From assembly GCF_000485595.1 (NCBI RefSeq), contig NW_014577792.1, forward strand, positions 95,589 to 159,588: a DNA stretch of 64,000 nt, read 5' to 3'. This stretch comes from Priapulus caudatus (Eukaryota > Priapulida > Priapulimorpha > Priapulimorphida > Priapulidae). Shown one piece after another: positions 12,597-22,223 of this stretch; position 1 is the first letter of the stretch; each line of letters opens with the position of its first letter. Made by a program: the position numbers and the translations under genes. The notes below the pieces were generated by a model. It did not search any database. It saw only the letters and a program-made list of their open reading frames with translations, and was not told where the DNA came from.

Positions 12597-14616
12597 ATAA
12601 CTTAGTACTAACTAGACAGAGGGCACTCACGGAGAGTGCATACCTCCGCCAGCATGTAACATGTGTGTGTATAACAGGCTGGCTGAAGCTTGCTGCTGCC
12701 GCTGACGTGGACGCCCAAGGCGAGCTGCTGCTGACTAGACCCCTAAAGGCGAGCTGCTGCTGACTGCTGACGCCCTAAGCGAGGCTGCTGGCTGATGATC
12801 GATCGCGGGCGAAACAACTAGTGGCTACACACACACACACGAACACACACACGAGACCGATTACATTACTTCATTGGCGTAGGTAATTAACACATATTAT
12901 AATGTGTGTGTGTCAGACACGTCACACAGGAGCGATTTCGGAGGTTTGAAGAGCGAAACCTACCTGAAACCCGGTAAAATAGGAAAGATGCGTAGATACT
13001 TCACTCCACCAATATCACAGTAACTTGAGTAAGAAGAACGCTGTACCTGTACTGTACTGTATTGTAGGCACAGAAATAGAATAGATCTATAAAATAGATA
13101 GAATAGAATCTATTCTATTTATGTGTAGCCACCGCGAGCCGCCTTTAGACCTTTACGCTAGTGACACCTATTGGTGGAATTTCCAAATAGGGCCTATTAA
13201 TCACGCAAACAAAGCTCTGCAGGTTTTTTTTACACATATATCATTTTTTTGTATTTTACATATAATTGGAGTGGATAATTAGTTGCCATTTTAAATTATA
13301 ATTCACTTCTCCACTCTTTCTATGCAAGCTATCCACCCCAAAATAAGCATAATCCACAAAAGTTGTATAGTTGCTCTCAAGTCTAAAGAGGTTTCGATAG
13401 TCCTGAGGAAAATGTTACAGGCATTTAATATTTTAAAGAAATCGAATGAATATAATATTTTTGACAACAAGATTATTAGAAAAAGAACGTTAGATTCCGA
13501 TCGTGACACTCACCACTCGCGTTCGTCGTACCTTGGTCCGCAGATGGCGGCGGTGGGTGTGTGCGTGGAGGCTGAGCGCGCTCAGGAGGATCACGTGATG
13601 GTGTTTTCCGTCGTCGTCACGTATCGCTCGGCGGTCAGCAGCAGACACTAGATATGTATGTGCTGCGGTCTCCCGACTATGCCGACAAAAATTTAGATTT
13701 AGATTAAATTTAGAAAAGACTGCTCTCACGCACCCATTCTCTCCCTCCTCCCCCTCTCTCCCCATGACATGATCACTCACTCACTCAGTGGCCAAATTTT
13801 GGACAGGTGCATGGTGGTCGTCGCGCTCACAGATGACAAATCGCAGGCGCATACTGGAGAATGGAAATTGCAATATCTGTCTCGCCATCCACGTTTCCGG
13901 GTTTCACAGCGTTTCGCGCATGAATTGTCCCGTTAACGCGGGCACCTAAAGCGAACGTGTTTTGTACACACAGAAATAATATACTAGTTATCAACGTATT
14001 GCCTCTCTACACATTGTTGTGTTTACACGTAACGAATAACCGCGAATAAGGAGAAAGGCACAACATGTTTATTTGCAACACGGCATTCAAAGTATTCTAT
14101 ACTTGTTTCTCAAAAATGATCACATGCGCAGCATGAAAATATTATACACACATAGGGGCGTAAACACAATATGTACCCACGATAACATTGTAATATAACT
14201 ATGATTAAAAAAACAGCTAAAAAATTATGATTAAGTATATATGCCGTATGTATAAGCCAGGGAAAACACTTGTCATGCGATATCTTATGAAAGGACATTA
14301 GCTGCTACAAATAACAGATAGTAAACCCGAATGAATCTTTTATCATCTTCTGAAGTGCACCACTTGGGGGGGGGGGTCAGTAATGTCGTCACATGTGTCG
14401 CGGTCAATATCCAACGGATATGCTGTGATCTACTCATATGTACACGATCCGATCTCAAAATTTTACCTCTAGCAGGTGCGATCGAGGTTCTGTGGACTAT
14501 AGCAACGTTAATTAACTTCTAGCGTTAATATAATAGCGCTATATAAGCCGCTTATAACGTACTGCGTATGGGCTTCCACGAGCGTTCTCTGTAATTCTCT
14601 CCTCCCTCTCAGTTTG
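12597..14616. other. Intergenic stretch
   Basis: Contains CGAGCTGCTGCTGACT repeats (12,720-12,790), CA and GT runs, an AATAGA repeat (13,075-13,120) and the CpG-rich patch at 13,500-13,930. No gene recognised. Confidence 0.4.
13541..13651 (+). promoter_or_regulatory. CpG-rich patch with YY1-like motif at an ATG
   Basis: CAGATGGCGGCGGTG resembles the YY1 consensus and lies in the most CpG-rich stretch of this part of the window (about 13,500-13,930). A plus-strand frame MAAVGVCVEAERAQEDHV runs 36 codons to a stop. A minus-strand donor GTGAGTG lies beside it at about 13,507. It could be a promoter or first exon of a gene not otherwise visible. Confidence 0.25.
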
Positions 14617-14995
14617 TTATATATATTCCGCTAATTGGGGGTGATTATGCGTTTGTTTTCTCCTTTTGTTGAAACGCTTGATTATTAGGCCCAACACTAA
14701 TTCTAGAATTAAAATTAGTACACCTGCAGTTATACCACATATTAGGAAGATAAACAGGCTTTGCAGTTCAGCCAGTCTGAACACGGTTCTACGGAGCTAC
14801 ACAGCTGCTACGGTGGTCTGCTCCGGGGGACAGGATGTAAACGTGAAGAAATCCTTGGTCCATTTATCGAGCATTACAGTCTCCGTCGCGTATTGAATGG
14901 CTGTGTTAAATTCATCATAATATGGATTGTTCAACGCCATCGCACACGTATTCTGTGCTGGGACATTTTCGACGGGGGCGATGGCGAACCTGCAT
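14617..14995 (-). CDS. iGluR-like last exon: S2, M4 and tail, interrupted by TAG
   Basis: 379 nt from acceptor GGTAG to TAA. It encodes CRFAIAPVENVPAQNTCAMA, the rest of S2, TAG at 14,797, then LRRTVFRLAELQSLFIFLIC, the hydrophobic M4 continuing GITAGVLILILELVLGLII, and KRFNKRRKQT. The TAG may derive from CAG (Gln) by one C-to-T change; this is inference. Confidence 0.65.
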
Positions 14996-15153
14996 CTACC
15001 AGATACGTTCTAATCCAGCTGAACGTCTAATTCTGCCCCGAATTCTGCACTCCAGCTACTACTCGAAATAAACATGTATTTCGATACCGCCTAATACTAA
15101 ATCGAATGCCTGTTTATAAGAATATATACAATAGCAATTGGATCAACACTAAC

Positions 15154-15350
15154 CTTTGTCCACATTTTACCAAATGCAGTGTCAGGCTTGATATATTGTT
15201 AAGCATTAATTCAGCAGCATATCCGCCTAACACAATCGGTGTAAATTCGCTCTCTTCTGCTTCCTGTAGAGTTGTGAACGGATATCGCACAGTTGGTGTT
15301 ATAGATAGAACGTTCATCAGTATCGCAGTGTATACAGCCAGTATGCCGGT
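15154..15350 (-). CDS. iGluR-like exon: M3 end and start of S2
   Basis: 197 nt encoding TGILAVYTAILMNVLSITPT, VRYPFTTLQEAEESEFTPIV, LGGYAAELMLNNISSLTLHL and VKCGQ. The acceptor is GTTATAG and the donor GTTAGT, phase 2 out. The VLGG turn followed by an amphipathic helix is typical of the second ligand-binding lobe. Confidence 0.7.
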
Positions 15351-15364
15351 CTATAACGTCTATA

Positions 15365-15391
15365 TCTCCCTGGGTACTGCTGGACACTGCG

Positions 15392-15427
<36 letters not shown>

Positions 15428-15550
15428 ACTAATGTTGCTACTAACTGATGTTATTGTTGCTGACATTATGTTTTGTTGATTGTTGATTGCTGATATTATA
15501 GATTTTTTTATTGACAACAGCCGCAGTGTCCGGCAGTACCCAGAGAGACA
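15365..15550. mobile_element. Inverted-repeat element in an iGluR-like intron
   Basis: TCTCCCTGGGTACTGCTGGA at 15,365 and inverted TCCGGCAGTACCCAGAGAGA at 15,531-15,550, with a GTT/GCT microsatellite between. It shares GGTACTGCYGGA with the elements at 17,599 and 18,102. Confidence 0.55.
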
Positions 15551-15974
15551 TATCTATGGTTACCCTATCGGTTTACTATGGTACCCTATCAGTTTACTGA
15601 GCCATTGTTGCAATTGGGGCAAGTATGCGTAGCGTCTTTTTAATATATAATAATATATAATAATTATAATAATTATGTAATAATTATGTAATAATTATGT
15701 AGCAATATGCAACGGGTGTATGGTGTAACGAAAAACCTGATGTTTGCTCGCCTCACAATGGACATGTATAACATTTTTCAGTTCTAGCCGTGCATAAGCA
15801 GACTTGTAACGTGTAAACGTAAAACTCTGATGTTACGCAGTGACGTCATGTCACAATCGAGCAAGGGCGTGTACATCTTAGTATGTCATCTGTATATGTA
15901 TCTATGTCGTGACCTGGTTAACAAATGGTACTGAACCGGCCAGGCTGGACATATAAACAGGAGAGCAAGAATTG

Positions 15975-16038
15975 TAGAGGAGGTGTAGAGAGGGAGAGTG
16001 TAGCTCTTTCTACACTCTCCCTCTCTACACCTCCTCTA
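15975..16038. repeat. Perfect 29-bp-arm palindrome beside GA microsatellite
   Basis: Arms 15,975-16,003 and 16,010-16,038 (TAGAGGAGGTGTAGAGAGGG onward) are exact complements around a 6-base loop CTCTTT. Confidence 0.85.
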
Positions 16039-16165
16039 GAGAGAGTGAGTGAGAGAGAGAGGGGGGGAGGGAGAGAGAAAGAGGGAGAGATAGAGAGAGC
16101 GAGCGAGAGAGAGCGCGCGCGCGCAATAGAGTGAGAGAGAGAGCGCGCGCAAGAGAGTGAGAGAG

Positions 16166-16213
<48 letters not shown>

Positions 16214-16323
16214 CGAGAGAGGGGGAAGGGGGGAGAAAAAAGAGGAGAGAGAGATAGAGCGAGCGAGAGAGAGAGCGCGCGCAATAGAGTGAGTGAGAGA
16301 ACGCGCGCAAGAGAGTGAGAGAG

Positions 16324-16369
<46 letters not shown>

Positions 16370-16776
16370 NNNNNNNNNNNNNNNNNNNNNNNNNNNNNNN
16401 NNNNNNNNNNNNNNNNNNNNNNNNNNNNNNNNNNNNNNNNNNNNNNNNNNNNNNNNNNNNNNNNNNNNNNNNNNNNNNNNNNNNNNNNNNNNNNNNNNNN
16501 NNNNNNNNNNNNNNNNNNNNNNNNNNNNNNNNNNNNNNNNNNNNNNNNNNNNNNNNNNNNNNNNNNNNNNNNNNNNNNNNNNNNNNNNNNNNNNNNNNNN
16601 NNNNNNNNNNNNNNNNNNNNNNNNNNNNNNNNNNNNNNNNNNNNNNNNNNNNNNNNNNNNNNNNNNNNNNNNNNNNNNNNNNNNNNNNNNNNNNNNNNNN
16701 NNNNNNNNNNNNNNNNNNNNNNNNNNNNNNNNNNNNNNNNNNNNNNNNNNNNNNNNNNNNNNNNNNNNNNNNNNNN

Positions 16777-16833
<57 letters not shown>
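16039..16833. repeat. GA/CGAG microsatellite with 407-base N gap
   Basis: (AG)n with interspersed GCGCGC and CGAG units. It is interrupted by N at 16,370-16,776, so its length is unknown. The long Arg/Glu and Ser/Leu frames across it are artefacts of the repeat and Ns. Confidence 0.9.
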
Positions 16834-16834
<1 letters not shown>

Positions 16835-17244
16835 GTGGGGAGAGCTGAGATGTAGTGGACACGTCTATAGAGCATCTCTATGTGTGTGTTCTTAGATTGG
16901 TCATGAACAACGTACAGATCAGCACTGAATTAAAAACACATTTTTATTTTCTTTCACCCCTACATAGATAAATAACAAGTTATCGGCTGCCGCTAAACTA
17001 TCAGCGTCTCGGACTGTCAAAAACGACGTGCGATCGGAGCGATCGAAGTGCAGTCTAGGTTCTAAGCTAACATTGAAACAGGAGTGTCATAATACACTCT
17101 ACCTAGACATCTATAATAGAGTCAGTAGTAATAGAGTACACATATTATCAGACACTCATGATCCAATCTATCAGCTAGCTACTATCGCTGGCTGGAGACG
17201 GCGAATACGAGAGCTGTGAGCAAAAATAGGCGCAACTTGGCAGT

Positions 17245-17255
17245 TGGTGTGTGTG

Positions 17256-17288
<33 letters not shown>

Positions 17289-17375
17289 GCGTGTATGCGT
17301 GCGTGTGTGTGTGCGCGTGTGCGTGCGTGCCCCTTGGTGTGTATGCGTGCGCGAGGGGGTGTGTGTATTGCCTGA
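17245..17375. repeat. GT/GC alternating microsatellite
   Basis: GTGCGTGC-type repeats, about 130 bases; Z-DNA-prone composition. Confidence 0.85.
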
Positions 17376-17598
17376 TCGCGAACAAAACGTTATTGTGGAC
17401 TGAGAAAACCAGCGTTGTCAGAGGTCGACCGTTATACTATGTCAAGGTTTTAGGCAAAATTTTACCGATTTTTCATTTTCGACTTTATTCGATGGCTAAC
17501 ACTATGTGCCACCTCTGTATATGCTAATTTCTCCATATAACGGTACATGTGAACTTTTAGAGCGTTTTGATTGCCCGCGTACACGTGTAGTGAGGCTG

Positions 17599-17894
17599 AT
17601 AGGATCTATGTCCCTCAGGGTACTGCCGGAACGTACCCTGTGTACGGTCCGGTATAGCGGAACGCACCCTGGTACTAAATACTACTATCTAATATGCCGG
17701 ACAGTACCTCGCCTACTCCACTAACGAGTCTAGGGAGTCGCCTACGCCTACTCCATAACCCTAACTCTAACCCTAACCCTAACACTAACCCTAACCCTGA
17801 CCATACCAGCTAGATAGTTACCAGGGTACGTTCCGGTATACCGGACCGTACCCAGGGTACGTTCCGGCAGTACCCTGGGGGGCATAGACCCTAT
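17599..17894. mobile_element. Inverted-repeat element with telomere-like centre
   Basis: Arms 17,599-17,675 and 17,819-17,894 are inverted copies built on CAGGGTACTGCCGGAACGTA. The centre holds CCCTAACCC repeats (17,756-17,800). No coding capacity; likely a MITE or foldback. Confidence 0.6.
17756..17800. repeat. Interstitial telomere-like repeat
   Basis: About seven CCCTAA-type units with variants, in the centre of an inverted-repeat element. Confidence 0.8.
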
Positions 17895-18101
17895 TAGCTG
17901 TAGTGAGCAGCAGCTGACGTCACTGATGACGTCAGAGACATGATACAACCAGAATTTTCATGATATTCACTAAGCCAGTATCATTCAGCATCAACCCTCC
18001 TACAGCTGTCATCTCCCAGTGATAGTTGAAATAGCCCCGTTTCCCTTATTACACACCTTGCATTTAGGCGCGTGTTTGTTGACACATAGCTTAGTAACGC
18101 T

Positions 18102-18196
18102 CATAGGGTCTATGTCCCCCAGGGTACTGCCGGAACGTACCCTGGTCACTATTTGATATGGTTCGGGTACCTTCCGGCAGTACCCCGGGGGCAGTA
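18102..18196. mobile_element. Short inverted-repeat element of the same family
   Basis: AGGGTCTATGTCCCCCAGGG then TACTGCCGGAACGTACCCTG, and an inverted, slightly decayed copy ending CCGGCAGTACCCCGGGGGC. A shorter relative of the element at 17,599. Confidence 0.55.
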
Positions 18197-18372
18197 CACA
18201 TCGTACGCGCGTTTTGCATGACAGTGCGGTGGTAACCTCGTAAGTTCTTACAATTTCTCAAGGTGCATGAAACATATTACCAATTTAGTGGTGCCAGTTA
18301 GTCATGGATATCTCACAGTAAGTGGTTCAAGGATAGAGATGCCCGTTTTATTTATAGAGGAGATATATCTCT

Positions 18373-18813
18373 ATGCTCAAGCCAAAAAATTTCATGAAAT
18401 TTCACAAAAATTTTGAATTTTTAAGTAAAAATGGTATTTTGGATATTTCTCAACTACCAGAGAGAGTGAGGATACAAAATTTTTGCCACATGTTAAGCAC
18501 AATCTGGACCAAAATAGTGCGTCAGGATTTTTCTTTAAGTTTCATATTTACCGAGAAAAATGGAAAAAACTGCTTAAAAATCAAGTTGTTAGAATTGAAA
18601 ATTTTAGCGAATAGAGGCATAACTAATAAAATACGGCACTTAATAACAATCCCTGACGCACTTTTTTTACAGCAATATGTTACCATTAAAACGAGTAAAA
18701 TTAAACTAATCCGAGTTGTAATCACAGAGAAATATCCATTTATACATCGGCTACTATGTCAGAAATCTAAACGGAGAAATCAGCGTTTTCCTATTTTTCA
18801 CAATGATCGATGA
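18373..18813 (+). CDS. Unassigned 146-codon ORF
   Basis: An ATG-to-stop frame of 146 codons in very AT-rich DNA, with a Lys/Ile/Leu-rich product. That composition is what AT-rich noncoding DNA gives by chance, but the length is unusual for such DNA. I recognise no family, no splice context and no neighbour. It may be a transposon remnant or a chance frame. Confidence 0.12.
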   Translation: MLKPKNFMKFHKNFEFLSKNGILDISQLPERVRIQNFCHMLSTIWTKIVRQDFSLSFIFTEKNGKNCLKIKLLELKILANRGITNKIRHLITIPDALFLQQYVTIKTSKIKLIRVVITEKYPFIHRLLCQKSKRRNQRFPIFHNDR

Positions 18814-20317
18814 TCGTTTGCAAAATGGGTGAACGTATGTGAAACATCTACTGTTATAGTACTATAAAACAAGTGATTGATTCGATTCATTCGCCAATAA
18901 ACGTTTAATCTCCATTAGAGCAATAACCGTGCAAAAGGTGGCGAGTATCCTTAATAACAATGTTAAGCCTGTACGTTTTTTTATAATTAAAATTAAAAAA
19001 ATTAATTAAAATAATGTTTTTATACAGTAGGCCTATATCGCAGGTAAACTATGTGCTTACGAAAGATGTGGCAGCACATTGTAGTCAGAATATGTCACAG
19101 GTGGTATGTAAGAGCTTGCACGGGTTGTTTTGTTTTAAAATACGTCTTTATTGATGTTCATGAGAATTACAAACACTTGCCTTACAATCAAGTCAATTTA
19201 TCTTGCAGCTAATAATTCGTGCATTAACCTTTACAGTATTCAGAAATTACAGAGCTGTAATACAGAAAGAAAAAACCAGTTGCAACGTTTTCAGCTAATT
19301 CTGCTATTTCTGGAAGTATTGTTGTAAAACATCTACTACTTAAAACTTTGCCATTGTACAACACTTATCAGTGTATTACAGTATAAACATAATAAAATGG
19401 AATATGCTCACATAAGTTGCACAATAATAACTATAATTTTTGATAATAAACAGCGAGAACCTTTCAATATTTGGTCGTTTCTATACCTCTTGATCATGGC
19501 CCCGTATATTTAAATTTGCACTGCAAGTCTGGGTTACATTATAAATAGTATTTTTGTATACCGAGTTGAAAAATGACCCTTTTTTATCTAATTGCTAATC
19601 TATTCAAAAGCATGTGGTGCCAGTAATAGTTCAGTGCAGTTCGCACACGCATGCACACACACACTTACACACATACTTTTAACAGCACAATTCCTCGCAC
19701 AGTAACGGGATTACAGTGCTACCAAAGGTGTATGCAACCTGGAAACCAAGACAAATTCTTATGTTACGCATTTCCGAATAATAATATATATAGCAGTACC
19801 GGTAGCATTACTTCTAAAATCCAACCAGGTGCCTAAATTGATGACAAATGACAACAAAGAAATGGCTTTGATAACAGTGAATATGTTAAATTTACACCCC
19901 TTTCTTTATTTATATTCTTTTAAATGATCAAACAGACACACCTCAACCAAATATCCCAACCTAATTCGTTGCTGGAAAACAATATATCTAAAAGAAAAAA
20001 TCGGTTTACTGGCAAACATTATTCAATCAGGCTGATTGAAGAAGATAATGAACAAATATGAGCCATGGTATGATCGAGGCTATTGTGGAGTCTGAAATCT
20101 GTAAAGAACCCACGAGATGAGAGACAGAGAAGAGCACTCACGTGACGGTCACGGGTGATTGTTTGCCGGGATATAGGAGAATGCTGAACAGCAAATGGTA
20201 TGCAGACCGAAGACTACTATGGTATATAACATTAAATTAAAACCTTAGTGCATGAGAGGAAAACGTAATTAAAACCAATTAGTATCATCGCCCGAGTGAT
20301 TATAGGAAATCCTGCGC
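18814..20317. other. Stretch without recognised gene
   Basis: AT-rich, with no recognisable coding or repeat signal beyond a short CA run at 19,645-19,670. Confidence 0.4.
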
Positions 20318-20400
20318 GCTGATTGGTCGAGACCTAGGTGATTATTTTTTGATAATCACCTCTAGGGTTTACATTGTAGTGGCGCCAAAAATGGCGGCTA
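20318..20400 (+). promoter_or_regulatory. Promoter-like site: CCAAT box plus YY1-like motif at an ATG
   Basis: GATTGGTC (reverse CCAAT) is followed about 60 bases later by CCAAAAATGGCGGC, a good YY1 match containing an ATG. The plus-strand frame MAARFVNVTANFVAENFYI runs to a possible donor GTATAT. A hairpin (AGGTGATTAT with ATAATCACCT) lies between. No further exon was recognised. Confidence 0.3.
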
Positions 20401-20454
20401 GATTTGTAAATGTTACGGCAAATTTTGTCGCGGAAAATTTTTACATATGTATAT

Positions 20455-21010
20455 AATATATAGCTGATATATAGCATAACAGCTGAATTAGCTCGCCTAG
20501 GTTTGTCTCGCAAAGAAACAATTTCTTTATGCTTTTAGAAAAATCCTCCTATACGATAATTTGGAATTTACACTTTGTTAGTTTAAGCTCCAGTAAACGT
20601 TCATTAAATGTAGTAACCAAGTAACACACTGCATTACGAAAGTAACGCATTCCAAAAACAACATTTTCTATGCGATATACCATAAAGTGAATTACGTTTT
20701 CCCATTGACTACCATTACATAACTTGAGATGTGTCCCTAACTAGTTTTTCGAACAAAAGGTAAATCGTACAAATAGGTAATCCCCCAATCTTCCATATCA
20801 GTTATACATGCAAGTAGACATTACAGATATTGATCATTTAATGATGTAATACAAGAAAGCATTCAGAACAGGAATGAGTATCCTGTACCAGGAATACACT
20901 TGTTCCAGGACACTGATCGAAGGAACACGCACATTCTATACACACATAATGCGTAGGTGTTCCCATTAAAGGTGTAAATTTGTCAAACTAGTTGGTGGCA
21001 CATTTCAAAG
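20455..21010. repeat. Sequence duplicated at 28,915-29,525
   Basis: TATAGCTGATATATAGCATA to CATTTCAAAGCTGGCCCACC recurs, with errors, at 28,915-29,525. It holds a GATCGAAGGAACACGCACAT block but no frame. Confidence 0.5.
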
Positions 21011-21051
21011 CTGGCCCACCCAACTTAATGGCAGCTGGCTACCTCAGGCTC

Positions 21052-21112
21052 GGTGAATCTTGTTGAATAATCCCCTCGACTTCGTCTCGGGGAATATTCA
21101 ACAAGATTCACC
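21052..21112. repeat. Long hairpin downstream of ACIN1
   Basis: GGTGAATCTTGTTGAATA pairs exactly with TATTCAACAAGATTCACC. The stem continues with CCCC/GGGG after one mismatch. Confidence 0.8.
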
Positions 21113-21696
21113 ACGCCTTCGGCGAATAATTGCTAAATAACACACAATATTTGACTTTGCATGTGTATACATGAAGTAAACTCATCTTTCAAACTTTTGT
21201 TGGTAATGAGAATAATCCCTTACAAACCTCACCCGATTTAAATGCTGGTAAACTAATGGAAAGTGGGTAGGGTACACATGTAAATTAAATACTTGATAAG
21301 GCAGAGGAGAACATCAAACAGCTCCACGAAAATCTTTGCGGCACTAGTAACTACAGTAACACAAGTAGATGACCAAATCAAATTTTGAATTCCAAATGGG
21401 AAGGAACTCTACAGCAACTAATGACTCCCACTTTCCTCACTGCGAGATATTAGAAGAAACTACGAGTGTCATTTTGATAACACGGATCCTCTGTGCTTCT
21501 CACTGCCGGGGGCAGTCACGTATCTATCATGCGACCTGTCGCACCACTGCCATATCCACTATTGGCTGGACCCCACACCATTCTGGCACGCATGTAGGCT
21601 AGCATGAATCCATGTTGGCAGAGCACAGCGATACATTACGCGCTGACGTACTGCAAGCATTGCTGGGCATGTACGTGCTGACGATGGCAGTCCCGC

Positions 21697-21756
21697 TCAG
21701 CGTCTACGTCTGCTGCGACTGCGACTGCGACTCTTGCTGCGACTGCGGCGCCTTGT
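21697..21756 (-). CDS. ACIN1: ACIN1 last exon: Arg/Ser tail and stop
   Basis: 20 codons including [22 protein letters not shown] then stop. The acceptor is GCTTACAG, phase 0. A short RS tail closes the protein as in vertebrate Acinus. I did not find a convincing AATAAA close downstream. Confidence 0.85.
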   Translation of the reverse strand, partial: TRRRSRSKSRSRSRSRRRR

Positions 21757-22188
21757 CTGTAAGCAACAACGCAATCACCGTCAATCGCTAAGCTGTTCGT
21801 CCTCGCCCCGTGAATGCCAGCTTTTGTTAAAAGATGTCAACGTTGCGACATGAGGGCGGGATGCCTGTAGCTAATACATTCATGTTTATTACATGAACAT
21901 TCTTTCGATATTATCAGCTGCCTTGCTTGCAAGTTTGCTTACAACACGTACAACTTCACCAACATACAAAGTTAATGTTATTAGAATTCTTCATGTTATT
22001 CATGACTCAGGTTAGGAGATTGCTTAATTCGTATGTAGTAGTGAATACGAACAGCACTAGACTTGCCATTGAGATCACGACAAAAAAACTACGTATTTTT
22101 TCTTAGCAGAATTATTTTTTTAACATAGTTGGATCATTGTTATAGGAAAACAATAAAGAAACTAACAACATCATTATCATTAACAATT

Positions 22189-22223
<35 letters not shown>

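Larger units (their letters stand above)
14617..15350 (-). pseudogene. Ionotropic glutamate receptor-like gene, 3' part, with in-frame TAG
   Basis: Ligand-gated cation channels of the iGluR/IR superfamily have S1, M1-M2-M3, S2 and M4. Two exons give the 3' half in the right order: end of M3 (GILAVYTAILMNVLSI, where classical receptors have SYTANLAAF), the start of S2 (PFTTLQEAEESEFTPIVLGG), the rest of S2 (PVENVPAQNTCAMALNNPYY, then DEFNTAIQYATETVMLDKW), and M4 (LAELQSLFIFLICGITAGVL) with a basic cytosolic tail. The exons share phase (AG+A). The frame is open except for one TAG at 14,797-14,799, after which the same frame continues through M4 to TAA at 14,617. It is either a recently inactivated gene, a nonsense allele or a base error. 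Upstream exons were not found; a foldback element and the GA-repeat gap follow. Subfamily unknown. Confidence 0.7.

Noticed and set aside
15918-16895. Frames of 180-314 codons across the GA repeat
   Set aside because: Ser/Leu or Arg/Glu repeats bridging a 407-base N gap; not coding.
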